Source: an uncultured Myxococcales bacterium
GTDB taxonomy: Bacteria; Myxococcota_A; Polyangia; Polyangiales; Polyangiaceae
Assembly (NCBI GenBank): GCA_937949945.1
Contig: CALFEQ010000020.1
Location: 3,127-67,126 of the forward strand
Direction: 5' to 3'
DNA: 64,000 nt
The position numbers and the translations under genes are program-made. The notes under the pieces were generated by a model. It was not told the DNA's origin and ran no database searches. It saw only the letters and a list, made by a program, of their open reading frames with translations. Of the stretch, positions 1 through 8,203 are shown in pieces. Numbering within the stretch: the first letter of the stretch is position 1; each line of letters begins with the position of its first letter.

Positions 1-1709
1 CGGGTCACCGTCACGACCTCGCCGATGCGCGGAGGCCGGTCGCCGGCGAACGCGGAGTTGAGGAGGGCCTCGGCCGCGTGATCGTCGGTGAACGGACTGC
101 CGCCCGTGACGCCGAGGCTCACGAGGTCGCTCTTCGCGGGCAGGCCGCGGACGCGCATCTCCTCGACGATGCCGTCGGCTCGACGCACGGACGCGTAGCC
201 TTGGACGTAGCCGTCCCACGCCGCGACGCCCTTGCCCGCCAACAGGTCCTCGACCTGCGCTTCGGCGAGCGGCACCTTGAACGACGCGAGCGCGTCCCAG
301 TGGAGGCGATCGGCTTGGTCCTGCGCCCACGTCTCCCACGAGGCGATCGACGTGAGCAGCCCCGCCGGCAGCGCGACGGCGAGCGCGACGAGCGTCGCCG
401 TCGCGAGCGAGAGGCGCACGCGACGGAAGACGTTGCGGACCGCGTAACGCACGGACGTGCTGCCCGCGAGGAGCCGCTCGACGAACGCCGGCAGCCCGAC
501 GAAGCGGACCTCGCCGCCGCCACGGAGCGCGTGCGAAGGACGGAGGCGCAGCACGCCGAGCGTCGCCGGCAGCGCGGAGAGCAGGCCGACGAGCACGCTG
601 CACCCGGCCGCGAGCGCGAGCCAGCCCGGGCACGACGGCATCATCGGCTCCGGGAAGCCCGTGATCGCGGCCGTCGTGCGCGCCACCGCGCGTCCGAAGA
701 AGATCGCTGCAGGGATCCCCGCCGTGCCACCGAGCACTCCGGGGGTGAGCCCGAGGAGGAAGAAGCACCCGGCGAGCTGCGCCGGCGAGAATCCCTGAGC
801 GAGGAGGCAACCGATCTCTCGCCGCCGCTCGGCGACGAGACGGTGCACGGCGATGAACGCGACGATCGACGCCATGAGCGCGACGAGCAGCGCGATCGTC
901 GGAGTGACCGAGCGCGATCCCGAGAGCAGGACGTCGATGAAACGGTGTCCGAACGTCGCGTCCTTCGTCACGACGCGCTCGATCTCGAGCCCGTCGAGCG
1001 CCGCGAGCACGGCGCGCGTCGTCGCGCGCGCGTCCGCCTCGGGCGAGAACGAGAAGACGACGTCGTTGTAGAGCTCGTCGGGGAACGTCCGATCGAGCGC
1101 CTCGCGCGACGCGTAGACGACCCCGAGCGAGCCCTTGTGCGGGACGAGCAGCTCCGGGTTCGCGGTCGGCACGAGGTACTCGGCGGAGAGGCCGACACCG
1201 GCGACCACGAACCTGGAGGAGAAGCGGCGCGGGTTGAGGACGATCTCGTCGCCGATGCCGATGGAGTGCGACGCGGCGAACGAGCGATCGACGATCGCGA
1301 GGTCGGGGGCGCCGGGCCGGAGCCAGCGCCCCTCGAGCAGCTCGATGTCGTCGACGGGCGGTCGAGCGGAAGGATCGAGGTACTGGACGACGACGGGCAA
1401 AGGCGCGCCGCTCGACTTCTCCATGTAGCCGAGCGAGACGAAGCGCCGGTTCACCGCGGCGACGCCCGGGATGGCCCGGAGCGCCTCGAGCGAGGGCATC
1501 TCCTCGCGCGACGCGGGCACGAACTGCACCTCGAGATCGGCGAGGCGAAGCCGCTCGGACCACGTGTCACGCGTGAAGTAGAGGCTCTCCTGGGCGATGT
1601 AGCCGCCGCCGAGAGCGGCGGCCTGGAGCGTGAGGATGAGCGCAATGATCGCGAAGCGTCCCTTGGCGTGGAGGAGCTCGCGCCAGACGAAGCGGAGCAG
1701 CGTCGTCAT
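1..1709 (-). CDS. ABC transporter permease, FtsX/MacB type (cut by window edge)
   Basis: An uninterrupted minus-strand frame of at least 569 codons starts at an ATG at 1709 and runs off the left edge. The N-terminus (MTTLLRFVWRELLHAKGRF, then a hydrophobic helix) is followed by a large non-membrane region of about 230 residues. A cluster of hydrophobic helices follows (ALLVALMASIVAFIAVHRL, then the family-typical RRREIGCLLAQG segment), and then a second set, as in FtsX/MacB permeases. The start overlaps the stop of the ATPase gene by ATGA, so the two are translationally coupled. It should form the membrane channel for the partner ATPase, working on lipoproteins or other envelope substrates. 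The substrate is inferred from the LolA-like neighbour. The C-terminal end is not visible. Confidence 0.85.
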   Translation of the reverse strand, partial: MTTLLRFVWRELLHAKGRFAIIALILTLQAAALGGGYIAQESLYFTRDTWSERLRLADLEVQFVPASREEMPSLEALRAIPGVAAVNRRFVSLGYMEKSSGAPLPVVVQYLDPSARPPVDDIELLEGRWLRPGAPDLAIVDRSFAASHSIGIGDEIVLNPRRFSSRFVVAGVGLSAEYLVPTANPELLVPHKGSLGVVYASREALDRTFPDELYNDVVFSFSPEADARATTRAVLAALDGLEIERVVTKDATFGHRFIDVLLSGSRSVTPTIALLVALMASIVAFIAVHRLVAERRREIGCLLAQGFSPAQLAGCFFLLGLTPGVLGGTAGIPAAIFFGRAVARTTAAITGFPEPMMPSCPGWLALAAGCSVLVGLLSALPATLGVLRLRPSHALRGGGEVRFVGLPAFVERLLAGSTSVRYAVRNVFRRVRLSLATATLVALAVALPAGLLTSIASWETWAQDQADRLHWDALASFKVPLAEAQVEDLLAGKGVAAWDGYVQGYASVRRADGIVEEMRVRGLPAKSDLVSLGVTGGSPFTDDHAAEALLNSAFAGDRPPRIGEVVTVT

Positions 1710-2488
1710 CGCCAGTTGCCCGCCGCGCGCAGACCCAGAGCCCGACGAACCGCGATCCCGGACTCGCGGCGGCGGACCGTGAGGATTTCGTCGGCCTCGA
1801 GCGCCTCGGGCGAGGGGAGGGCGACGCGGCCGTCGCGCAGGCGAAGGACGTCGTCCGCCCGCGCGGCGAGCTCGTGATCGTGCGTCACCATGATGCAGGT
1901 GAGGCCGTTCTCGCGCTGCAGCTCGCGGATGCAGGCGAAGACCAGCGCGCCCGACTCCTCGTCGAGGTTGCCCGTCGGCTCGTCGGCGAGAATGAGCTTC
2001 GGCTCGCGCGCGAGCACGCGGGCCACGGCGACCCGCTGCTGCTGGCCACCGGAGAGCTGCGCGGGGAAACGATGCGCGAGGTCGACCATGCCGACGCGCG
2101 CGAGCCAATCCATCGCGCGGGCGCGGCGCGCACGGCTCGACAGGCCGAGGAACTCGAGGCCGGACTCGACGTTCTCGACCGCGGTGAGGGTCGGCAGCAG
2201 GTTGTAGAACTGGAAGACGAAGCCGACCGAGCGGCGCCGGTACTCCGTCAGCTCGCGAGGCGACGCCGAGAGCAGGTCGAGGCCGTCGACGACGACGCTC
2301 CCCGAGTCGCCCTTCTCGAGCGCGCCGAGCACGCTGAGGAGCGTCGTCTTCCCGCAGCCGGACGGCCCGACGATCGCGGTGAACGCACCGCGCGCGAAGC
2401 TCGCCGACACCTCGCGAAGGACCGGGGTCGCGAGCGCGCCCTGTCCGTACGTCTTGCACAGCCGATTCACCGCGACGAGCGTGTCCAT
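1706..2488 (-). CDS. ABC transporter ATP-binding protein, LolD/MacB family
   Basis: This 260-residue protein has a complete ABC nucleotide-binding domain: Walker A GPSGCGKTT, the Q-loop FVFQFYNLLPTL, signature LSGGQQQRVAVAR, Walker B LILADEPTGNLD and the H-loop VTHDH. The FYNLLPTLTA form of the Q-loop and the EPTGNLD Walker B are typical of the LolD/MacB/FtsE group. It should power the permease encoded next to it. It lies 51 nt downstream of the LolA-like gene and overlaps the permease start. The last 25 or so residues extend beyond the usual domain. Function in lipoprotein export is inferred from context; an antimicrobial-peptide exporter is an alternative. Confidence 0.92.
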   Translation of the reverse strand: MDTLVAVNRLCKTYGQGALATPVLREVSASFARGAFTAIVGPSGCGKTTLLSVLGALEKGDSGSVVVDGLDLLSASPRELTEYRRRSVGFVFQFYNLLPTLTAVENVESGLEFLGLSSRARRARAMDWLARVGMVDLAHRFPAQLSGGQQQRVAVARVLAREPKLILADEPTGNLDEESGALVFACIRELQRENGLTCIMVTHDHELAARADDVLRLRDGRVALPSPEALEADEILTVRRRESGIAVRRALGLRAAGNWR

Positions 2489-2539
2489 GGCACCGACCTC
2501 TCTCGATTCCGTTCGACGACCTCGAGCGCCCTCGCGCGC

Positions 2540-3358
2540 TCAGCCCTTCTCGATCGCGCGGACGGAGAAGCTCGCCTCGGGGATGTCGTCGCGACGGTCG
2601 ATCTTCTCGAGCACGAGCTCGGTGCTGCGTCCCGTCGTGTTGTCGGTCATGCGCGAGCCGGTGATGAACCAGCGCCCGCCGTGGCGCTGGATCTCCTTCG
2701 CGACGAGCGTCTTCACCGCCTTGCCCTGCTTGTCGAACATCACCCACTTGAGCGGGACGTAGTTGTCCTTGCGGACCCAGAGGTCGATCCGCCCGTAGAC
2801 GGCGTCGGGGTTCGTCGGCTTGACCGCGACGTGATAGCAGTCGAACCGCCCGACCTTCTCGTCGGCCTCGAGGCGCGACGTGCTCTGGCGGAGGTCGCGG
2901 CCGTCGAGGTCGGCGTACGAGAAGTCCGTCCCCATGAACGAGTCGGCGCGGTTCGAGCCGGCGATGCGGCGTGACCTCTTCAGCTCGGGCGTGTAGAGGA
3001 AGCGCTCGTCGTCCGAGCTCGAGCTCTGGATCTGGAGGAACTTCATGCCCGCGACGTCCGCCGGCGCGTGGAAGGTGATGAGGCTCTTGCCGAGCGGCGG
3101 GTTGTGGCGGCGGCTCTTCGCCTCGAAGACGAGCGCGCGCGTCTTTCCGGACTTCTCTCGGACGATGGCCTTGGCGCTCACCTCGGCGCCGCTCAGGCCC
3201 CACGGATCCTGCTCCACCACCTTCGCGACGATCTGGGAAGCCGTGAGCGCGGGCGCGGCGGCCTTGGTCTCTGCTGCGGCCTCGACCGGCACATGGATGC
3301 CGCCGAAGCACGCAGCGGCGATCACGACGAGACGGGTGAGAGCGTGCGAGGTTTTCAT
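2540..3358 (-). CDS. LolA-like outer-membrane lipoprotein-sorting protein
   Basis: This 272-residue exported protein has a signal peptide (MKTSHALTRLVVIAAACFGG, cleavage probably after the alanine-rich stretch). The body reads as the LolA_like beta-sandwich: an SQIVAKVVEQD helix, then strands such as KSLITFHAPADVAGMKFLQI, DDERFLYTPELKRSRRI and YGRIDLWVRKDNYVPLKW. Family members are usually 240-280 residues, so it appears full length. It is the first gene of a three-gene set with the ABC ATPase and permease, which fits a periplasmic carrier or sensor for an envelope lipid or lipoprotein route. The exact cargo cannot be told. Confidence 0.82.
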   Translation of the reverse strand: MKTSHALTRLVVIAAACFGGIHVPVEAAAETKAAAPALTASQIVAKVVEQDPWGLSGAEVSAKAIVREKSGKTRALVFEAKSRRHNPPLGKSLITFHAPADVAGMKFLQIQSSSSDDERFLYTPELKRSRRIAGSNRADSFMGTDFSYADLDGRDLRQSTSRLEADEKVGRFDCYHVAVKPTNPDAVYGRIDLWVRKDNYVPLKWVMFDKQGKAVKTLVAKEIQRHGGRWFITGSRMTDNTTGRSTELVLEKIDRRDDIPEASFSVRAIEKG

Positions 3359-3833
3359 TTTCGTAGGCTCCTAGGACAAGACGAAGTCGTCGCGGCCGAC
3401 GGCTGGCCGCCAAGAGGTGCGGACGGGCACGAGCTCGGAGCTCGGCTCGCCCTCGTTCGCCGCCGACGCCCTCCTCGACGCCGCCGGCGCTGCAACCGTT
3501 CATCCCTGGTGCAACGACGATGCCGCCGCGAGGAGCGCGCTCGCGACCGTTTCGCCCGCGCAAGAACCGCGCGCTTTCGACGGAACGTGGGCTTCGCCGC
3601 GTTCGAGGAGCGGATCGCTCGGATCTGGATCGTCCGTGCGGCCGACGCCCGACGGTGACGAGGCTGGTCGGGCACGTATCCATTCGAAATCTCCCGCACA
3701 TCGGGCCGTTCGACGCGGGCGCGGCCGCCCGATCTCTGCACGCGACCGCCTCCGCCCGGATCGCTCACCCACCGCCCGAGGCCGCTCGACCCGCGAGGTC
3801 GACCGTTGGTCCGCCTCTTGTACGAAGGCGGGC
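3359..3833. other. Intergenic region between divergent genes
   Basis: About 475 nt separate the divergently transcribed LolA-like gene and the cysteine-rich lipoprotein gene, so promoters for both should lie here. I see no convincing -35/-10 pair, strong hairpin or repeat. Open frames crossing it are shadows without a ribosome-binding site or recognisable protein. Confidence 0.5.
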
Positions 3834-5144
3834 ATGCGCGCCTTCGTGCGAACGAGCGTCCGGCTGATCCTCGCCTCCACGGGGCTGTCCCTCGTCTGGG
3901 CGTGCAGCGTCGCCGACATCCCGGGCGTGGGACCGGCGCCTCGAGTGGACGACGCCCCGCTCTCGAGCGCGGCGACCTGCGCGGAGCCTCTCGAAGCGAA
4001 CGAAATCGACAAGCTCACCGCCTGCGCGTGCAAGAGCGGAGGGCGCGCGCACTGCCTCTCGAAGTCGAAGGTCCCGAACGGGATCCTCGAGCACCTCGAG
4101 GGCTGCGACGGTGACGAAGGCGCCTGCGTGCCCGACACCATCCTCCTCGGCAATCCGCCGAAGGCCTGCAAGGACAACGGCGAGGAGGGCCGCTGCCTGA
4201 GCGTGTGCGTCAAGACGGTGGCCGAGCTCGGCAGCGTCCTCGGACGCGGAGACGGCGATGCGTGTCCGCCCGACGAGCGCTGCGTGCCCTGCGTCGATCC
4301 GACGACCGGCAAGTCCACGGGCATCTGCGAGCTCGACGTGCGCGAGCCGGGGGCGTGCAGCGAGGCGGGCAAGGCGGTCGTCACGAACGAGGGCGAGCCG
4401 GTCACGTGCCCGTTCACCGGGAAGCCGATGGACGTGTCGCGGTTCGAAGCGTGCGCGCCCGGCGGCCGCTGCGTGGAGCGCGCGCTCATCGACCGCCTGG
4501 TGACGGACGGCAAGAAGAAGGCGGAGCTCGAGAAGCGCCTCTCGCCGTGCGGCGACGCGGGGCTCTGCGTCCCGGAGGAGTACCTGAAGGCCTACGGGCA
4601 GCACCTCCCCGCGACGTGCACCTCGTTCGCGGGCATCGAGGGTCGCTGCTTCAGCACGGTCTTCGCGGACGTCGGCGCGCACAAGGACGTCCTCATGCGG
4701 GACACCTGCAAGGAGTCCGAGCGCTGCCTTCCGTGCTTCAACCCCGCGACGGGCGAGCCGACGGGCGCGTGCAGCACCGTCTCGTGCGACGCGCCCAAGA
4801 CAGAGACCGTCCCGCAGCTGAAGGACTGCTGCCGCAAGGCGGGGACGATGCACGGCAAGTGCATCCCGAGCAGCGACATCCCGCAGCAGTTCCACGAGCG
4901 TCTCGAGCGCCGCGAGTGCTCGAAGAGCGAGCTCTGCGTCCCGGCGGAGAACCTCGATCCGAACGCGACGCCGCAGACGTGCACGCCGTCCGACGGCGGC
5001 AAGGGCGTGTGCGTGAGCGACTGCGTCGACTTCCGTCTGCTCGAGGCGATCTTCCTCCGTCGAGGGAGCTGCCCCGAGGCGCACTCGTGCGTGCCTTGCG
5101 TCCACCCGCGGACGGGCGAGCCGACGGGCGCCCCGGGTTGCTGA
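3834..5144 (+). CDS. Cysteine-rich modular lipoprotein
   Basis: This 436-residue protein begins MRAFVRTSVRLILASTGLSL and then VWAC, a lipobox with Cys about residue 23, so it should be a lipoprotein. I chose the ATG at 3834 because it supplies this signal; the frame is open further upstream without one. The mature part consists of three related modules of about 130-140 residues. Each holds a CVP-type segment (CVPDTI, CVPEEY, CVPAEN), a GRC or GVC segment, and a closing CVPC-(V/F)-(D/N/H)-P-x-TG-x-(S/P)-TG motif. The cysteines are regularly spaced and probably disulphide-bonded. I do not recognise a named family. Its stop abuts the stop of the convergent GFA gene. Confidence 0.8.
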   Translation: MRAFVRTSVRLILASTGLSLVWACSVADIPGVGPAPRVDDAPLSSAATCAEPLEANEIDKLTACACKSGGRAHCLSKSKVPNGILEHLEGCDGDEGACVPDTILLGNPPKACKDNGEEGRCLSVCVKTVAELGSVLGRGDGDACPPDERCVPCVDPTTGKSTGICELDVREPGACSEAGKAVVTNEGEPVTCPFTGKPMDVSRFEACAPGGRCVERALIDRLVTDGKKKAELEKRLSPCGDAGLCVPEEYLKAYGQHLPATCTSFAGIEGRCFSTVFADVGAHKDVLMRDTCKESERCLPCFNPATGEPTGACSTVSCDAPKTETVPQLKDCCRKAGTMHGKCIPSSDIPQQFHERLERRECSKSELCVPAENLDPNATPQTCTPSDGGKGVCVSDCVDFRLLEAIFLRRGSCPEAHSCVPCVHPRTGEPTGAPGC

Positions 5145-5504
5145 TCAGAGGCTCTTTCCGTCGAAGTCGATGATCGACAAGGTCGAGAGATCCACGCCGT
5201 CGAGGCAGCGGACGTTGATCCCGTACATCTCCTTGCCGTCGGGTCCGATGCCCCGGCCGAACGAGGCGATACCGCACCTCGAGCAGAAGAGGTGATGGAT
5301 GACCTTCTTGTTGAACTGGTAGTCGGTGGTCTTCCCCTCGCCGGACACGAGCTCGAACTTGTCGGGCGAGACGAACGTGAGAAGGTGACCCTTCTTCGTA
5401 CAGATCGAGCAGTTGCAGCGCATGACCTGCGCGAGGTCCGTGGTCACCTTGAAGCGGACGTCGCCGCAGTGGCATCCCCCTTCGTACGTCTTTGCGTCGG
5501 CCAT
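5145..5504 (-). CDS. GFA/CENP-V family zinc-binding protein
   Basis: This 119-residue protein has the complete cysteine pattern of the GFA (glutathione-dependent formaldehyde-activating enzyme-like)/CENP-V fold: GCHCG (Cys11, Cys13), CNCSIC (Cys30, 32, 35) and FCSRCG (Cys74, 77). These residues bind one structural and one second zinc in the family. Length is normal for a single-domain member. Many family members were named after a proposed glutathione-formaldehyde reaction that is not general, so the substrate is unknown. It is a single gene converging on the lipoprotein gene with no spacer and shows no operon partner. Confidence 0.9.
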   Translation of the reverse strand: MADAKTYEGGCHCGDVRFKVTTDLAQVMRCNCSICTKKGHLLTFVSPDKFELVSGEGKTTDYQFNKKVIHHLFCSRCGIASFGRGIGPDGKEMYGINVRCLDGVDLSTLSIIDFDGKSL

Positions 5505-5554
5505 GCGCGACGGACATCACGCACGGCCGGACGCGTCAAGCCTTTGCGAACGGA

Positions 5555-6355
5555 TCAGAAGCCGCGCGGCGGGAGACCTCGGAGGTAGGCGAGGATGCCG
5601 GTCTTCTCCTCCTCGGTGAGGTTCCACTTGTGGTTGCCGTTGTTGAGGACGTACTTCTCGTCCTCCCACCTGTACTCGCCCTCGATGATCGCTCCGAGGA
5701 CCTCGTCGTCGGGGACGATGGCGAGCCAGTACGGCGAGTGGTCCCAGCCGTCGGGCTTCTCGTGGCATCCGGCGCAGGGCTGTCGGTTGCCGGTTCCGCC
5801 CGTCTTGTAGCGGGTCTGGCCGACGTTGTAGTCCGCCGCCGTGTACGCACGGACGAAGAGCTCACTCTGGGCGGTCTTGCTCCCGTTGCTGACCTTCACC
5901 GTCGTCGTGCCCGGCTTCTTCGTCGTGAGCATCGCGAACTGGAGGTCCGGCACCTCGTCCGGGAACTCCTTCTTCGCCTCGATGTAGTCGGCGGGCGGAT
6001 CGACGGGCGTGACCTCCGCGATGCTCGGGTCGGCCACCGTCCACGTGAGGTTGCCGGTGAGATCCGTCTCGAGCGGGACCTTGAAGACCTGCGTGCCGTC
6101 CGTGTAGCCGGTGTGAATCTCGAACGGCCAGAGGAAGTCCTTCTCCTCCTCCGGAAAGTCGTCGAAGTCGCTCGGGACACCGTCGTTCGGCTCCTCCTCT
6201 TCGTCGTCCGCGTCGTCCCCCCCCTTCTTGTTCTTTTCCTTCTCGCTGGTCTTGTCGCTCTTGTCGTTCGAGCTCGTGGCCGCCGGGGTCGAGCAGGCGG
6301 CGGCAAGGGCGATGCAAAGGGGCGCGAGGAGGTGCAGGTCGATGCGAAGGCTCAT
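5555..6355 (-). CDS. Lipoprotein with Ig-like segment and one haem c motif
   Basis: This 266-residue protein starts at the ATG at 6355, which has the ribosome-binding site AAGGAG seven bases upstream; the open frame extends further but lacks a signal. The signal ends in LAAAC (Cys21), so it is a lipoprotein. An acidic, low-complexity linker (residues 22-75) follows, then a bacterial Ig-like segment (DLTGNLTWTVADPSIAEVTP to about residue 170). A c-type haem attachment motif CAGCH comes next at residues 194-198. Tyr/Trp-rich residues follow, and near the end LTEEEKTGILAYLRGLP matches the last helix of small cytochromes c. A periplasmic or surface electron carrier or redox sensor is likely; the partner is unknown. 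Confidence 0.8.
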   Translation of the reverse strand: MSLRIDLHLLAPLCIALAAACSTPAATSSNDKSDKTSEKEKNKKGGDDADDEEEEPNDGVPSDFDDFPEEEKDFLWPFEIHTGYTDGTQVFKVPLETDLTGNLTWTVADPSIAEVTPVDPPADYIEAKKEFPDEVPDLQFAMLTTKKPGTTTVKVSNGSKTAQSELFVRAYTAADYNVGQTRYKTGGTGNRQPCAGCHEKPDGWDHSPYWLAIVPDDEVLGAIIEGEYRWEDEKYVLNNGNHKWNLTEEEKTGILAYLRGLPPRGF

Positions 6356-6467
6356 GGCTTCTCCTTCCGAGGGGCCTCGTTTGCTCCCGAGTGCAATGGT
6401 GAGGCCATGAGCGCGCGAGTGGGGGCACTTTCGTCCGAGCGCCGAAATCGCCGAGAAAACCGCGTCT

Positions 6468-6484
6468 CGCCGAGATGCTCGGCG
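6468..6484. promoter_or_regulatory. Inverted repeat, candidate operator
   Basis: CGCCGAG-ATG-CTCGGCG is a perfect 7-bp inverted repeat with a 3-nt centre, 113 nt upstream of the haem-motif lipoprotein start. It is preceded by GAGAAAACCGCG. A related string, CGCCGAGATGTTCGCG, also next to AAAACCGC, lies upstream of the VIT-vWA gene near 24227. A shared regulator is an inference from that resemblance only. Confidence 0.3.
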
Positions 6485-6610
6485 GTCGACGCACGAGCCT
6501 CGAGCGGCACGCACCGATTCGGTCGATCCGCGTGCGGAACCCCATGATCGACCGTTTCATGTGGGAGCACGGAGCACTACGTGCGCCGGCCGTGTGTGGC
6601 TCGCCGGTAA

Positions 6611-6626
6611 CCGCATGATCATGCGG
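6611..6626. promoter_or_regulatory. 16-bp perfect palindrome, candidate operator
   Basis: CCGCATGATCATGCGG is a perfect 16-bp palindrome 165 nt upstream of the first gene of the small-lipoprotein cluster. A dimeric regulator site is plausible; no -35/-10 pair can be assigned with confidence next to it. Confidence 0.35.
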
Positions 6627-6790
6627 GTCACGGCCATCGCGGGGAGCGATATCACGGGGTTCGATTGTCGGCGTGCGCTGCGCAGGGGACGCCAGGCCGG
6701 ACGCCGTCGTCGGGGCTCGTGAACGGGCCGGCGGCGATGCGTACGGAGCGGCTCCTTCCTTCGCGGCGTAGGCCACGAGAGGAGAGCAAC

Positions 6791-7024
6791 ATGCAAGGGC
6801 AACGGTTTGCCTGGCTTCGGCGCGGGGCGCTGATGGCGGTCGTGGCGGCGCTCGCCTGTGGATGCGCGTCGTCTCCGCGCGTCGTCACGGCGATCACGAG
6901 CAGCCGCGACCAGATCAAGTTCCTCTACGTCGAGGGGAGCGAGCAGGGCGTCATCAAGTGCAAGGTCGGCGGCGACGGGTCGCTCACGCAGTGCCGCCAG
7001 ATGGCGGTCGTCTTGGAAGACTGA
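6791..7024 (+). CDS. Small lipoprotein, first of a four-gene cluster
   Basis: This 77-residue protein starts at ATG 6791 with GAGGAG eight bases upstream. Its signal peptide (MQGQRFAWLRRGALMAVVAA, then LACGC) is of lipoprotein type. The short mature part has the pattern FLYVEGSEQGVIKCKVGGDG followed by SLTQC. The same layout (aromatic-Y-V-x-aromatic, then Cys, then about six residues to L-x(1,2)-Cys) recurs in the second and fourth proteins of the cluster, so these look like paralogues. No named family is recognised. It is 11 nt upstream of the next gene and almost certainly co-transcribed. Confidence 0.75.
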   Translation: MQGQRFAWLRRGALMAVVAALACGCASSPRVVTAITSSRDQIKFLYVEGSEQGVIKCKVGGDGSLTQCRQMAVVLED

Positions 7025-7035
7025 GGAGAACGAAC

Positions 7036-7332
7036 ATGACGCGGACGCATCGCATCGCCTTCTTCGCGATCACGCTCGCGCTCGGCGCGCTCTCCATGGG
7101 CTGCACGAGGCGGACGATCCTCGCCTTCGACGACCACCCGACGCACAGCCTGACGACGCTCCAGGCGTTCCAGTCGAAGTTCTACGTGTTCTGGGGAGAC
7201 TCGGAGCACCAGTTCTTCTTGTGCACGGACACGGGTGACAAGCTCGTGTGCAAGCGATCGTGCGGTGGCGACACAGACCTCGCCTGCCCGAAGTCGGTCG
7301 ATACCGGTTACAGCTCGACGAACGTGCGATGA
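7036..7332 (+). CDS. Small lipoprotein, second of the cluster
   Basis: This 98-residue protein has GAGGAGAA just upstream of ATG 7036. The signal ends LSMGC, a lipobox. The mature part includes KFYVFWGDSEHQFFLCTDTG and DKLVCKRSC, matching the YV-x-aromatic-W and Cys-to-L-x-Cys pattern of the first and fourth cluster proteins, and carries additional cysteines near the end (CGGD, LACP). Small disulphide-bonded envelope proteins are likely. No function can be assigned. Confidence 0.75.
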   Translation: MTRTHRIAFFAITLALGALSMGCTRRTILAFDDHPTHSLTTLQAFQSKFYVFWGDSEHQFFLCTDTGDKLVCKRSCGGDTDLACPKSVDTGYSSTNVR

Positions 7333-7352
7333 GGCGAGGAGGGAGCGAGACC

Positions 7353-7640
7353 ATGAACTCGAATCGGATCCGATCCGCGGCGTCGCTCACGGGCGCCGGA
7401 GTCGTCTTCCTCGCCCTCGCCGGGTGTGGGCAGCCGCCGGCGGTCCTCGTCGGTCACAACTTCGCGGGTGAAGACAAGTCCGTGAAGGTGATGCTGCAGG
7501 ACGTCGGCGAGACCAACAAGGCGAACAACCAGAAGGTGTTCAACGTGATCATCCGCATCTGTGACGTGAACGCGCAGGCGGAGGCCTCGTGCAAGGACAC
7601 GCAGGTGCTCGAGAACGTCGTTCCGGGCTCGGTCTACTGA
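7353..7640 (+). CDS. Small lipoprotein, third of the cluster
   Basis: This 95-residue protein is preceded by GAGGAGGGAG, a strong ribosome-binding site. The signal peptide ends LALAGC. The mature part (VLVGHNFAGEDKSVKVMLQD, then VFNVIIRICDVNAQAEASC and VLENVVPGSVY) reads as a small beta-rich domain with two cysteines. It does not obviously share the aromatic/Cys module of the other three. It lies 20 nt after the second gene and 13 nt before the fourth. Function unknown. Confidence 0.72.
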   Translation: MNSNRIRSAASLTGAGVVFLALAGCGQPPAVLVGHNFAGEDKSVKVMLQDVGETNKANNQKVFNVIIRICDVNAQAEASCKDTQVLENVVPGSVY

Positions 7641-7653
7641 GGAGCGCATCGCC

Positions 7654-8088
7654 ATGACGAATCGACTGCTTTTGGCCGCGTGCGCGACGCTCGCGCTCGG
7701 AAGCTTCGGCTGCAGCAACACCGTCCGCTACATGACGGCGACGCACTGGATCACGCCGCCGGGCGGCGCGAACGAATCCGCACCAGCACCGGCGCCGGCC
7801 GCGCCCGCGCCCTCCGAGCCTCCAGCGGGCGAAGGTGCGGAGGCGGCGCCGGCGCCCGCGGCCGAACCCGCGCCCGCGCCCGCACCTGCCTCCGCTCCCG
7901 CCGGGGCGGGACCGCGCGTGCTCTACGTCACGTACTGGGAGGGGAGCTGCTCGGGCGGCTTCATCGGCATCGGCCGCGGCTGCTCGAAGGGCAACTCGCA
8001 CGTGAAGCGGTGCACCGTGCAGGCAGACAACAGCCTCGCCTGCGTGGACGAGCAGGACATCGACAAGGCGCTCTCCACCGGCGACTGA
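7654..8088 (+). CDS. Lipoprotein with Ala/Pro linker, fourth of the cluster
   Basis: This 144-residue protein has a lipoprotein signal (MTNRLLLAACATLALGSFGC). A long Ala/Pro/Glu linker (about residues 43-88) follows, then a C-terminal module beginning VLYVTYWEGSCSGGFIGIG and continuing KRCTVQADNSLACVDEQ. That module shares the YV-x-YW and Cys-x(6)-L-x-Cys pattern with the first and second cluster proteins. The linker suggests the module is held away from the membrane. The start has GAGGAGCGC just upstream. Function unknown; conserved layout of the cluster suggests the products act together. Confidence 0.75.
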   Translation: MTNRLLLAACATLALGSFGCSNTVRYMTATHWITPPGGANESAPAPAPAAPAPSEPPAGEGAEAAPAPAAEPAPAPAPASAPAGAGPRVLYVTYWEGSCSGGFIGIGRGCSKGNSHVKRCTVQADNSLACVDEQDIDKALSTGD

Positions 8089-8203
8089 TCGCCGGCGCGC
8101 TCGACGCAGTGGGCGGGCGCCGCAGCGGACCGCCCGCCCGCACGGTCGCGTCGACATGAAGCTCTGGCGTTCGCGCGCCGCACCATGACGGATTCCCTTC
8201 CGC

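Larger units (their letters stand above)
6356..6790. other. Intergenic region between divergent lipoprotein genes
   Basis: These 435 nt lie between the haem-motif lipoprotein (minus) and the small-lipoprotein cluster (plus). Two inverted-repeat sites are visible here, listed separately at 6468-6484 and 6611-6626. They are positioned where regulators of one or both transcripts could bind. I see no credible gene. Confidence 0.5.

Noticed and set aside
78..1877. Long plus-strand open frame over the ABC transporter genes
   Set aside because: It lies opposite clear permease and ATPase coding sequence, is Arg/Asp/Glu-rich without a domain, and has no ribosome-binding site. It is a high-G+C shadow.
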